Source of the DNA: Actinomycetes bacterium
Lineage (GTDB): Bacteria > Actinomycetota > Actinomycetes > Streptosporangiales > Streptosporangiaceae
NCBI GenBank assembly: GCA_023425615.1
Contig: JAFACJ010000515.1
Span: forward strand, 1-6,724
Length of the DNA: 6,724 bases
Direction of reading: 5' to 3'
Positions within the stretch are counted from its first letter, which is position 1. Every line of letters starts with the position of its first letter. The notes under the pieces are model-generated. The model was given only the letters and a program-made list of their open reading frames with translations. It was not told the origin of the DNA and ran no database searches. Made by a program: the position numbers and the translations under genes. Shown piece after piece: positions 1-6,145 of the stretch.

Positions 1-165
1 GCCAAGACCCTGGCGATCCACCCCGCCAGCACCTCGCACCGCATGTTCTCCGCCGAGGCGCTGGCCGCCGCGGGCTTCACCGAGGGCACCGTCCGGCTCG
101 CCGCCGGCATCGAGCACCCCGATGACCTGTGGCGGGACATCGCCCAGGCCCTCGACCGAATCTGA
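1..165 (+). CDS. Cys/Met metabolism PLP-dependent enzyme, C-terminal fragment (O-acetylhomoserine sulfhydrylase type)
   Basis: Only the last 54 residues are present; the gene enters from the left edge in frame 1 and stops with TGA at 163-165. The fragment contains HPASTSH (residues 7-13 of the fragment), then a GTVRLAAGIEHPDDL segment and a final amphipathic helix. In this family the HPAST motif followed by V-R-L/I-x-x-G-I-E-H-x-D-D-L is the conserved C-terminal end of O-acetylhomoserine/O-succinylhomoserine sulfhydrylases and cystathionine gamma-synthases, cytosolic enzymes that use pyridoxal phosphate for homocysteine or cystathionine formation. The lysine that binds PLP lies outside the window, so the exact member (MetY, MetZ or MetB type) cannot be decided; the MetY type is my preference from the wording of the HPAST region. 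The 191 bp to the next gene suggest that the next gene is transcribed separately. Confidence 0.85.
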   Translation, partial: AKTLAIHPASTSHRMFSAEALAAAGFTEGTVRLAAGIEHPDDLWRDIAQALDRI

Positions 166-356
166 CCTCTTCCGGCCACCGCCCGCTCCCCCTCCGCGGG
201 GTCCGCGACGGATTCGGGGACCGACGCCTCTTCTTGAAGGCTTTGCAGAGTTTGTCCTTCTCGTATGGATGGCGGGAGCGGGAGGGCGGGCACGCTCCGT
301 CTCGGGTGATCCGTGGGGCATCGCCGCGGGTTCGGGTGAGGGCGGGGGGATGGCCG
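166..356 (+). other. Intergenic spacer with possible weak promoter for the fusion haem gene
   Basis: No gene is supported here. TTGAAG (234-239) and TTGCAG (243-248) resemble -35 elements, and a TATGGA (264-269) lies 15 bases after the second; the match is poor and spacing is short, so this is only a candidate promoter. GGTCC (200-204) and GGACC about a dozen bases later can pair over 5 bp, too weak to call a terminator. No iron box is visible in this stretch. Confidence 0.25.
344..350 (+). promoter_or_regulatory. Ribosome binding site of the catalase-like/alpha-dioxygenase gene
   Basis: GGGGGGA ends six bases before the ATG at 357. It supports that start over the ATG at 129, which lies in frame but inside the preceding gene and would add 76 residues of low-complexity Arg/Pro/Gly sequence. 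An in-frame GTG at 336 is the only close alternative and has no better site. Confidence 0.6.
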
Positions 357-3284
357 ATGTACGAGACCGAGCAGCGGATGCGGTCCGCCGGCGAGGCGCG
401 GGGGACGGCAGTCTCGGCCAAGGCCAGGAAGTACGAGCGGTACGTCGGCGGGAGCCCGGAGTTCGAGCGCGGGCTCTTCGAGCGGCTCGCCCGCGACCTC
501 ATGCTGGTGCAGCTCAAGACGAGGAAGCGGAGCGGGGCGCGGGCCGTCGATCGCGCCTTCCACGCCAAGGGGCTCTGCGGTGTGGAGAACGCCGTGCTGC
601 GGTTCCGCGCCGACCTGCCCGTGGACCTCGGCGTCGGCTACGCGCGGCCCGGCGCCGAGTACCCGGTCGTCGTCCGGTTCTCCAACGCCGGCGGGGTCAG
701 GCAGCCCGACCGGGTACCTGACCTGCGGGGCGCCGCGCTGCGGGTGCGGGTGGGGCCCGAGGAGGCGCACGACCTGCTCATGGCCAACTTCCCCGTCTCC
801 CACGCCAAGGACGCCCGCGAGTTCGTCAGGTTCGCGCAGGCCATGGCCGGCGCTGACACACGGCTGCGCCGCAAGGTCGCGCTGTACGTCAAGCTGCCGG
901 GGAAGGTCGGCTGGGGCGCCGCCGCGCGGATGCGGCGCAACCTCAAGGCCGGGACCAGGCGCCGGGTGAGCAGTCTGGCGCTGGAGACGTACTGGAGCCG
1001 CGGCGCGATCCTGTGGGGCGACGCCGGGCCGGTGCGCTATCTGCTCCGCCCCGCCGCCGGCGCGGCCCAGGCGCCGCGGCCCGCCAGGAACGACCCCGAC
1101 TACCTCGGCCATGAGCTGGCCAAGCGGCTGGCCAGGGCGGACGTCGTCTTCGAGCTGTGCGTCCAGCGGTACCGCGACCCCAGGCGCACGCCCATCGAGA
1201 ACGGCGCCACCGACTGGCGGGAGAAGGACGCGCCGGTCGTCCCGGTCGGGACGCTGACGATCCCGCGCCAGGACCTCGCCGCCGCCGACGCGCGCGCCGC
1301 CGCCCTGCGCGTCGACCAGCTCGCCTTCGACGTCTGGAACACCACCGCCGACTTCCGTCCGCTCGGCAACGTCAACCGCGCCCGCAAGCTGGCGTACGAG
1401 GCGGGCAGCGCCCACCGCCGCGGCCACCGCTTCGTCACGCCCGTCCCTAGGCGCAACGCCGTCCTGGAGAAGGTCGCGGAGCTCAAGCTCGGCGTCTTCA
1501 CCCGGTTCGTCCCCTGGAACCGGCTGCCGCCCCGGCTCGGGCTGCTGAGCCTCGACGTCATGCGGCAGCGGATGCGCCGCGAGAACCTCATCGACACCGA
1601 GGTGCGTGAGGCACCGCCCAAGACCCGCCCCGCGCCCCCGGCCGTCCCCGAGGAACTGCTGGTCAGGCGCAGCTACGACGGCACGTACAACGACCTGTCG
1701 GCGCCGGTGATGGGCTCCCTCGGCACCGCCTTCGGCCGCAACATCACACCCGTCTACCGGCCCAGCCTCTTCCACGTCCCCAACCCGGTGACCGTCAGCA
1801 GGCAGCTCCTCCACCGCAGGGACTTCATCCCGGCGCGGTCGCTGAACCTGCTGGCGGCCGCGTGGATCCAGTTCCAGGTGCACGACTGGGCGAACCACGC
1901 GCGCTACCCGGCCGGCACCAGGACGGTGGAGGTCCCGCTGCCGCCCGGCATGGCCTGGACGAACGTGCCGGGCGGGCCGCCCGAGCGGGTGATGCGCTTC
2001 GCCGAGAACCACGGCGTCTACCCCGAGGGCGGACTGGCCGAGCCGACGCTGTTCGCCAGCACCGCCTCCCACTGGTGGGACGGCTCGGAGGTGTACGGCG
2101 GCGACGAGGCGGTCGCCAAGTCACTGCGCGACCCCGACGGCAGGGCGGAACTCCACCTGGAGGACGGCCTGCTGCCGATCGGCCCGGACGGCGTGCCGAT
2201 CACCGGCTTCCGGGAGAACTGGTGGCTCGGCCTCAGCATCATGCACACGCTCTTCGCCCGCGAGCACAACGCCGTGTGCGAGGCGCTGCGCACGGAGTAC
2301 CCGCGCATGGACGAGGAGCGCGTGCACCACACGGCGCGGCTCGTCATCTCCGCGCTCATCGCCAAGATCCACACCGTGGAGTGGACGCCGGCCATCCTCG
2401 GCAACAAGGCGATCGACGAGGGGACGCACACCGACTGGGACGGCCCTCCCGGCTCCTGGCTCAGCCGCCTCGGCCTGTGGCTGGTCGACGAGCACGCGCT
2501 CACCGGCATCCCCGGGACGCTGCCCGACCACCACGGCGTGCCCTACTCCCTCACCGAGGACTTCGTCTCCGTCTACCGGATGCACCCGCTGATCCCCGAC
2601 GACTTCGCGTTCGCCGACCACAGCTCCGGGCGCGCCCTGGGCACCCTGGGCCTGGAGGACCTGCGCGGCGCCGCGTCCGAGACCGTCCTGCGCCAGACGG
2701 GCCTGGCCAACGCGCTCTACTCGTTCGGCATCGCCCACCCGGGCGCGATCACCCTGTACAACTACCCCAGGGCGTTCCAGGCGCTGGAGCGCGAAGGCGA
2801 GATCATCGACCTGTCGGTGGTGGACCTCGTGCGCGACCGCCGCCGCGGCGTCCCCCGCTACAACGACTTCCGCGCGGGCCTGCGCAAGCCGCGCATCCGC
2901 CGGTTCGAGGACCTCGGCTCCGACCGCGAGACCGTCGAGCGGCTCCGCGACGTCTACCGCTCCGTCGATGAGATCGACACCATGGTCGGCCTGTTCGCCG
3001 AGGCCCGTCCCGAGGGGTTCGGCTTCAGCGACACCGCCTTCCGGATCTTCCTCCTCATGGCGACACGGCGGATCCAGAGCGACAGGTTCCTCACCGTCGA
3101 CTTCCGGCCGGAGATCTACACCCCGCTGGGCATGGACTGGATCGCCCGCAACGGTATGAACAGCGTGATCCTGCGCCACTGCCCGCAACTGGCGGGCCTG
3201 CTCCTACGCGAGGCCGGCGCGTTCGCCCCGTGGCGCCCCGCCCTCCCCGAGGAGTCGGCACCCGGCGGCGCGAAGTTCCTGTGA
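357..3284 (+). CDS. Catalase-like domain fused to alpha-dioxygenase-like haem peroxidase (putative oxylipin synthase)
   Basis: A 975-residue two-domain haem protein. Residues 1-370 are catalase-like: RAFHAKG with distal His69, VRFSN, Asn144 in an ANFP motif, and R-x3-Y with proximal Tyr347 after PLGNVNRAR. This small form resembles catalase-related peroxidases and allene oxide synthases. Residues 372-975 resemble plant alpha-dioxygenase: an amphipathic segment (372-418), distal His509 in QFQVHDW, WWDGS (573-577), REHN (635-638), AKIHTVEWT (669-677), YRMH (740-743) with catalytic Tyr740 and proximal His743, NYP (802-804) and ATRR (902-905). From recalled Arabidopsis numbering, His163, His318, Thr323, Tyr386 and His389 correspond to His509, His672, Thr677, Tyr740 and His743; Arg904 or Arg905 probably matches Arg566. 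The family adds O2 to C2 of fatty acids, giving 2-hydroperoxy acids. I infer that the catalase-like domain then reduces or rearranges this product. No signal peptide is visible. Confidence 0.88.
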   Translation: MYETEQRMRSAGEARGTAVSAKARKYERYVGGSPEFERGLFERLARDLMLVQLKTRKRSGARAVDRAFHAKGLCGVENAVLRFRADLPVDLGVGYARPGAEYPVVVRFSNAGGVRQPDRVPDLRGAALRVRVGPEEAHDLLMANFPVSHAKDAREFVRFAQAMAGADTRLRRKVALYVKLPGKVGWGAAARMRRNLKAGTRRRVSSLALETYWSRGAILWGDAGPVRYLLRPAAGAAQAPRPARNDPDYLGHELAKRLARADVVFELCVQRYRDPRRTPIENGATDWREKDAPVVPVGTLTIPRQDLAAADARAAALRVDQLAFDVWNTTADFRPLGNVNRARKLAYEAGSAHRRGHRFVTPVPRRNAVLEKVAELKLGVFTRFVPWNRLPPRLGLLSLDVMRQRMRRENLIDTEVREAPPKTRPAPPAVPEELLVRRSYDGTYNDLSAPVMGSLGTAFGRNITPVYRPSLFHVPNPVTVSRQLLHRRDFIPARSLNLLAAAWIQFQVHDWANHARYPAGTRTVEVPLPPGMAWTNVPGGPPERVMRFAENHGVYPEGGLAEPTLFASTASHWWDGSEVYGGDEAVAKSLRDPDGRAELHLEDGLLPIGPDGVPITGFRENWWLGLSIMHTLFAREHNAVCEALRTEYPRMDEERVHHTARLVISALIAKIHTVEWTPAILGNKAIDEGTHTDWDGPPGSWLSRLGLWLVDEHALTGIPGTLPDHHGVPYSLTEDFVSVYRMHPLIPDDFAFADHSSGRALGTLGLEDLRGAASETVLRQTGLANALYSFGIAHPGAITLYNYPRAFQALEREGEIIDLSVVDLVRDRRRGVPRYNDFRAGLRKPRIRRFEDLGSDRETVERLRDVYRSVDEIDTMVGLFAEARPEGFGFSDTAFRIFLLMATRRIQSDRFLTVDFRPEIYTPLGMDWIARNGMNSVILRHCPQLAGLLLREAGAFAPWRPALPEESAPGGAKFL

Positions 3285-3285
3285 C

Positions 3286-4194
3286 TCACTGCAGGACGGT
3301 GCCGCACCTGGCGCCGCCCGACAGGTACCACTCCTCGGTGGAGCCCTTCATGCGGCGGGCGGTCAGGGTGACCGTCCTCAGGTCGGCGTCGGCCCACAGG
3401 CCGGTGACGGCGAACTCGCCGGACGGGAAGTAGAAGAGGCTGTCTGACTTGCGGCCCGCCTGGATGTCGGCGCCCAGCAGGCCCAGGCCCTGGGGGCAGG
3501 AGATCTCGGCGGTCAGCTCGTCGTCGTCCGCGCCTGCGATGACCCTCTCGTCCACGGTGGAGAAGCGGCCGATGGGGTCGGCGCACACCGCGTAGGCGAC
3601 CGGCTCCTCCTCCTGCGCCGAGAAGCCCGACACCTCGATGGTCTGGCCCAGGGTCCCGGGAGCGTCGTCGCCCCCCGCGAGGCGGAAGTGGGAGACGACC
3701 CGCTTCTCCGACCCGGGCGCCTCGACCCCTCCGCCCACCAGGTCGCTGCCCTCGCCGCACTGCGCGTACGCCGTCTTGATCTGCCGGTAGTCGCCGGAGG
3801 AGTAGCTCCTGAGATACGCCAGGCCGATGACGGGCTCGGCGCACAGCGCGTAGACCTGCAACCCCCATACTCCCTTATAGCCGTCGGCGTCCTGGTCGGC
3901 GCGGGCGCGGAAGCCGTTCTCCGTCGCCATCGGCACCAGGCCGGTCAGCCTGACCTCGCCGCCACCGCCGATGATCCGGGCGCCGCCGCTGATCACCTCC
4001 CGGTCCTTCGGACACAGGGCGGATGCCGACTTGCTGGCCGACGACGACTCGGGTACCGCCTTCGTCACCCGGACCAGGCCGACGACCGGCTGCCCCGCGG
4101 CCTGGTCCTCCGGCTCCCCGTCGGTTCCCTGGCAGCCCGCCGCCAGCCCGAAGGCGACCATCCCCGCCGCGCAACGCCGGCCCCATCCGCTCAT
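3286..4194 (-). CDS. Secreted lipoprotein with three Cys-bounded repeats, paralogue 1
   Basis: A 302-residue predicted lipoprotein of unknown function. The N-terminus has a charged part (GRR, 5-7), a short hydrophobic stretch (9-19) and a lipobox LAAGC (17-21), so Cys21 should be lipidated and the protein anchored to the outer face of the membrane. A Ser/Ala-rich linker (50-58) follows. The rest is three similar units bounded by cysteine pairs: 61-118, 146-204 and 233-297. Each opens with C-x2-(G/D) and a Gly-rich strand (ISGGA, VGGGV, LGADI); the first two close with a YA-x-CA motif, and the third ends at Cys297. These pairs probably form disulfides. I chose ATG 4194 because the signal peptide begins there and a GGAG lies eight bases upstream; the ATG at 4227 would put a Gly-rich extension before the signal. 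The function is not recognised. The stop lies one base from the convergent haem gene. Confidence 0.85.
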   Translation of the reverse strand: MSGWGRRCAAGMVAFGLAAGCQGTDGEPEDQAAGQPVVGLVRVTKAVPESSSASKSASALCPKDREVISGGARIIGGGGEVRLTGLVPMATENGFRARADQDADGYKGVWGLQVYALCAEPVIGLAYLRSYSSGDYRQIKTAYAQCGEGSDLVGGGVEAPGSEKRVVSHFRLAGGDDAPGTLGQTIEVSGFSAQEEEPVAYAVCADPIGRFSTVDERVIAGADDDELTAEISCPQGLGLLGADIQAGRKSDSLFYFPSGEFAVTGLWADADLRTVTLTARRMKGSTEEWYLSGGARCGTVLQ

Positions 4195-4202
4195 GCCGCC
4201 CT

Positions 4203-4206
4203 CTCC
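4203..4206 (-). promoter_or_regulatory. Ribosome binding site of lipoprotein paralogue 1
   Basis: GGAG on the minus strand, eight bases before ATG 4194. The same GGAG with the same spacing precedes paralogue 2 (5211-5214), which decides the start in both genes. Confidence 0.65.
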
Positions 4207-4258
4207 GCCGGTCCCGCCGCGTGCCACGGTGCGGAGTCTTCCTCGCGACGCGGCGATA

Positions 4259-4290
4259 AGCCAGGGACAACCGTCACGATGCGGCCGGGA
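4259..4290 (-). promoter_or_regulatory. Conserved upstream block of lipoprotein paralogue 1
   Basis: A 32-base block matches 5261-5292 with one difference by eye, although the 64 bases between it and the start codon have drifted and carry indels (58 bases in the other copy). Read on the minus strand it contains GTGACGG and TGTCCCTGGCT. I cannot fit a convincing -35/-10 pair: GTGACG and TTGTCC resemble -35 elements but no good -10 follows at 16-18 bases. It may be a promoter, operator or leader element, or simply slowly diverged duplicated DNA. Confidence 0.4.
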
Positions 4291-5202
4291 TCATTGCAGG
4301 ACGGTGCCGCACTGGGCGTTTCCGGCGAGGTACCACTCCACGCCGGAGCCCTTCATGCGGCGGGCGGTCAGGGTGACCGTCCTCAGGTCGGCGTCGGCCC
4401 ACAGGCCGGTGACGGCGAACTCGGAGGCCGGGATGGAGAAGATGTCCTCGGCCCTGCGACCGACCTGGATGTCGGCGCCCAGCAGGCCGCGGCCCTGGGT
4501 GCAGGAGATCGCGGCGGTCAGCGTGTCGTCGGGCGCGCCGCCGGTCACCTTCGTGCCCTCGGTGTAGAAGCGGCCGATGGGATCGGCGCACACCGCGTGG
4601 GCGACCGGCGCCTCCTCCCGCTGCGGGAAGCCGAACGCCTCGGTGGTCTGGCCCGAGACCGTGGGTGCGCCCTCGCCGTCGACGAGGCGGAAGTGGGAGA
4701 CGATCCACCCCTCGGACCCGGGCGCCTCGATGCCCCCGCCGATCAGGTCCTGGCCCGGGTCGCACTGCGCGAACGCCGTCTTGACCCCCCGGTAGTCGAC
4801 GGAGCCGGCGACGCCGCCCCTGACGTAGTCAAGGCCGATGAGGGGTTCGGCGCACAGCGCGTACACCTGCAGTCCCCAGTCTCCCGCGTAGCCGTCGGCG
4901 TCCTGGTCGGCGCGGGCGCGGAAGCTGTTCTCGCCCTCCACCGGCAGCAGGCTGGTCAGCCTGACCTCGCCGTTCCCGCCCGTGATCCGCGCTCCGCCGC
5001 TGATCACCCTCCGGTCCTGCGGGCAGGGGGCCGAGGCGGACTTGCTGGCCGACGACGACTCGGGGGCCGCCTGCGTCACCCGGATCAGGCCGACGACGGG
5101 CTGCCCCTCGGCGGGGTCCAGCGGTTCGTCCACACCCTGGCAGCCCGCCACCAGTCCGAAGGCGACGGCTCCCGCCGCGCAACGCCGGCCCCATCCGCTC
5201 AT
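4291..5202 (-). CDS. Secreted lipoprotein with three Cys-bounded repeats, paralogue 2
   Basis: A 303-residue paralogue of the neighbouring lipoprotein, similar along its whole length. The signal peptide has GRR (5-7) and a lipobox LVAGC (17-21), again predicting lipidated Cys21 on the outer membrane face. The Ser-rich linker spans about residues 48-57. Three repeated units are bounded by Cys60-Cys117, Cys147-Cys205 and Cys234-Cys298, so all six cysteines are kept. The region after FAVTGLW near the C-terminus is almost identical to paralogue 1, while the stretch between the first and second units and the start of the third differ most. The start at ATG 5202 is supported by GGAG eight bases upstream. 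It lies 97 bases after the DUF2470-like gene on the same strand, and 96 bases before paralogue 1, so one transcript is possible, but the conserved upstream block could give each copy its own signal. Function is unknown. Confidence 0.85.
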   Translation of the reverse strand: MSGWGRRCAAGAVAFGLVAGCQGVDEPLDPAEGQPVVGLIRVTQAAPESSSASKSASAPCPQDRRVISGGARITGGNGEVRLTSLLPVEGENSFRARADQDADGYAGDWGLQVYALCAEPLIGLDYVRGGVAGSVDYRGVKTAFAQCDPGQDLIGGGIEAPGSEGWIVSHFRLVDGEGAPTVSGQTTEAFGFPQREEAPVAHAVCADPIGRFYTEGTKVTGGAPDDTLTAAISCTQGRGLLGADIQVGRRAEDIFSIPASEFAVTGLWADADLRTVTLTARRMKGSGVEWYLAGNAQCGTVLQ

Positions 5203-5210
5203 GCCGCTCT

Positions 5211-5214
5211 CTCC
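5211..5214 (-). promoter_or_regulatory. Ribosome binding site of lipoprotein paralogue 2
   Basis: GGAG on the minus strand, eight bases before ATG 5202, inside a conserved GACGGAGAG-type leader shared with paralogue 1. Confidence 0.65.
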
Positions 5215-5242
5215 GTCGGTCCGTGCCACGACGTGGAGTCTT

Positions 5243-5255
5243 CCCCGAGACGGGG
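5243..5255 (-). other. Short hairpin in the leader of lipoprotein paralogue 2
   Basis: CCCCG (5243-5247) and CGGGG (5251-5255) form a perfect 5-bp stem with an AGA loop. The matching place in copy 1, near 4241-4253, keeps four of the five pairs. No T-run follows, so it is not an intrinsic terminator; a role in leader folding is possible but unproven. Confidence 0.3.
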
Positions 5256-5260
5256 AGATG

Positions 5261-5292
5261 AGCCAGGGACAGCCGTCACGATGCGGCCGGGA
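5261..5292 (-). promoter_or_regulatory. Conserved upstream block of lipoprotein paralogue 2
   Basis: This is the counterpart of 4259-4290, with one difference in 32 bases by eye. It sits between the end of the DUF2470-like gene and the lipoprotein leader. Its position upstream of both paralogues favours a shared promoter or regulator site, but no standard sigma-factor signature is clear. Confidence 0.4.
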
Positions 5293-5299
5293 CCGTCCG

Positions 5300-6070
5300 T
5301 CAGGCGACGCGCCGCGCCGCCTGGAAGAGGAGGCCGTAGGCGCGGCGCAGGGACGCCAGGTCGGTGGCCGGCTCGGGGAAGGGGAAGCGCAGGTCGAAGG
5401 GCGCGGGCCCGGACGGCCCCGGGGCGAAGCAGCGGACGCGCAGTCCGAAGCGGTCGAGGCCCACCGCCCTGATGACCGGCACCGGGCTGACGCCGCCGAA
5501 GCGGTGCTGGAACAGGGAGTTCAGCTCCTCCCTGTGGCAGGCGTCGAGATGGGAGATCAGCGTGGGCTCGACGGCGACGAACGGGTCGGGGACGGCGGAG
5601 GCGTAGTCCTCCGACTCCACGACGCAGTCGCCCCACAGGTCGCTCAGATGCACCTCGGCCACCTCCAGGGACAGGATCGTCCACTCCTGGTCCTCGGTGG
5701 GGATGCGGACGCCGACGTCGAGCAGGTCGGGCCGGGGGTGCAGCCGGGAGACGCGGATCGCGCTCTCGCGGCGTGACTCGGCCGGCACCTCGGTGACCCA
5801 GCCGTGCAGCCAGGCCGTGCCGCGGATCCGGTCGGCCAGCGGCGCCGACGTCAGGTCAGTGACCTGGAGGGTGGCGGGCAGGTCGGGGGCGTGCCGCAGC
5901 GCCTGCACCACGGGGGACGAGGTGGGCATGAGCAGCAGCGGGGAGCCGTCGGCGGCGGTCACGTGCGCGGTGACCGCCTCCTCCGACAGGTCGAGCGCGG
6001 TCAGCGTGCCTCCCGCGACGCCGTAGGCGAGGGTGCGTGCCCGTTCGGCGGGTCCAGGTCTGCAGGTCAC
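5300..6070 (-). CDS. HugZ-like split-barrel protein with C-terminal DUF2470 domain (putative haem/iron utilisation)
   Basis: A 256-residue protein starting with GTG at 6070, preceded by GAGGAGGAG (6075-6083) four bases away. Residues about 10-160 read like the flavin-type split barrel: LLLMPTSSPVVQAL (45-58), then a strand pair with GTAWLHGWV (84-92) and the AEVHLSDLWG segment (138-147). Residues about 165-252 match the DUF2470 pattern: H174 and H179 in a helix before HREELN, AVGLDRFGL (202-210), a Phe/Arg strand FDLRFPF (225-231) and a closing helix. Related proteins include haem-binding, haem-degrading HugZ-type enzymes that release iron, and DUF2470 proteins of unknown role. I infer a cytosolic haem or iron function, supported by the iron box in its upstream region. 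There is no signal peptide. Haem degradation itself cannot be shown from sequence, as key residues vary across the family. Confidence 0.75.
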   Translation of the reverse strand: MTCRPGPAERARTLAYGVAGGTLTALDLSEEAVTAHVTAADGSPLLLMPTSSPVVQALRHAPDLPATLQVTDLTSAPLADRIRGTAWLHGWVTEVPAESRRESAIRVSRLHPRPDLLDVGVRIPTEDQEWTILSLEVAEVHLSDLWGDCVVESEDYASAVPDPFVAVEPTLISHLDACHREELNSLFQHRFGGVSPVPVIRAVGLDRFGLRVRCFAPGPSGPAPFDLRFPFPEPATDLASLRRAYGLLFQAARRVA

Positions 6071-6074
6071 GGTG

Positions 6075-6083
6075 CTCCTCCTC
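6075..6083 (-). promoter_or_regulatory. Ribosome binding site of the DUF2470-like gene
   Basis: GAGGAGGAG on the minus strand ends four bases before the GTG start at 6070. The context GGAGCACC plus start codon is the same as that of the divergent S4 gene. Confidence 0.65.
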
Positions 6084-6126
6084 GGACGGGGGCGAGATGA
6101 GGGAGACCCGGACCCGCCCTTTCCTT

Positions 6127-6145
6127 TTAGGTTAGGCTAGCCTTA
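6127..6145 (+). promoter_or_regulatory. Iron box (DtxR/IdeR/DmdR-type operator), strong
   Basis: TTAGGTTAGGCTAGCCTTA agrees with the 19-base consensus TWAGGTTAGSCTWACCTWA at 18 positions; only position 14 (G for A) differs. The core AGGCTAGCCT (6134-6143) is a perfect palindrome. Such boxes bind iron-loaded DtxR-family repressors and normally overlap promoters of iron-uptake genes. This one sits in the 106-base spacer between two divergent genes, 57 bases from the DUF2470-like start and 31 bases from the S4 start, so it could repress either or both. Confidence 0.85.

Larger units (their letters stand above)
3286..4290 (-). repeat. Tandem duplication, copy 1 (lipoprotein gene plus upstream block)
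   Basis: This 1005-base unit is repeated head-to-tail by 4291-5292. It starts at the lipoprotein stop codon and ends exactly one base before the stop codon of the next copy. Positions 3340-3418 are identical to 4345-4423 (79 bases). The start-codon and signal-peptide region near 4158-4200 is also nearly identical to its counterpart, and the 32-base block at 4259-4290 differs from 5261-5292 at one position by eye. Elsewhere the copies have diverged clearly. Confidence 0.9.
4291..5292 (-). repeat. Tandem duplication, copy 2 (lipoprotein gene plus upstream block)
   Basis: This is the second unit of the head-to-tail duplication, 1002 bases. The offset between the copies shifts from 1005 in the 3' coding part to 1008 at the start codons (paralogue 2 has one extra residue) and to 1002 in the upstream block. 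The unit ends seven bases before the stop codon of the DUF2470-like gene. Confidence 0.9.

Noticed and set aside
200..222. Terminator for the upstream PLP-enzyme gene
   Set aside because: Only a 5-bp GGTCC/GGACC pairing with a long loop and no T-run.
129..356. N-terminal extension of the fusion haem protein from the ATG at 129
   Set aside because: It overlaps the preceding PLP-enzyme gene, adds 76 residues of low-complexity sequence with no family match, and lacks a good ribosome binding site; ATG 357 has one.
350..721. Frame-2 reading from the ATG at 350
   Set aside because: It gives an Arg/Ala/Gly-rich product typical of an out-of-frame GC-rich reading and overlaps the well-supported catalase-like domain.
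2121..3188. Minus-strand open frame of 355 residues inside the haem gene
   Set aside because: The Val/Ala/Asp/Gly-rich composition is the usual antisense shadow of a high-GC gene, and the sense strand carries clear catalytic motifs.
3688..5472. Long plus-strand open frame of 594 residues opposite the lipoproteins
   Set aside because: It is antisense to two genes with signal peptides, lipoboxes and conserved cysteines; its own repeats simply mirror the duplication and no family wording is visible.
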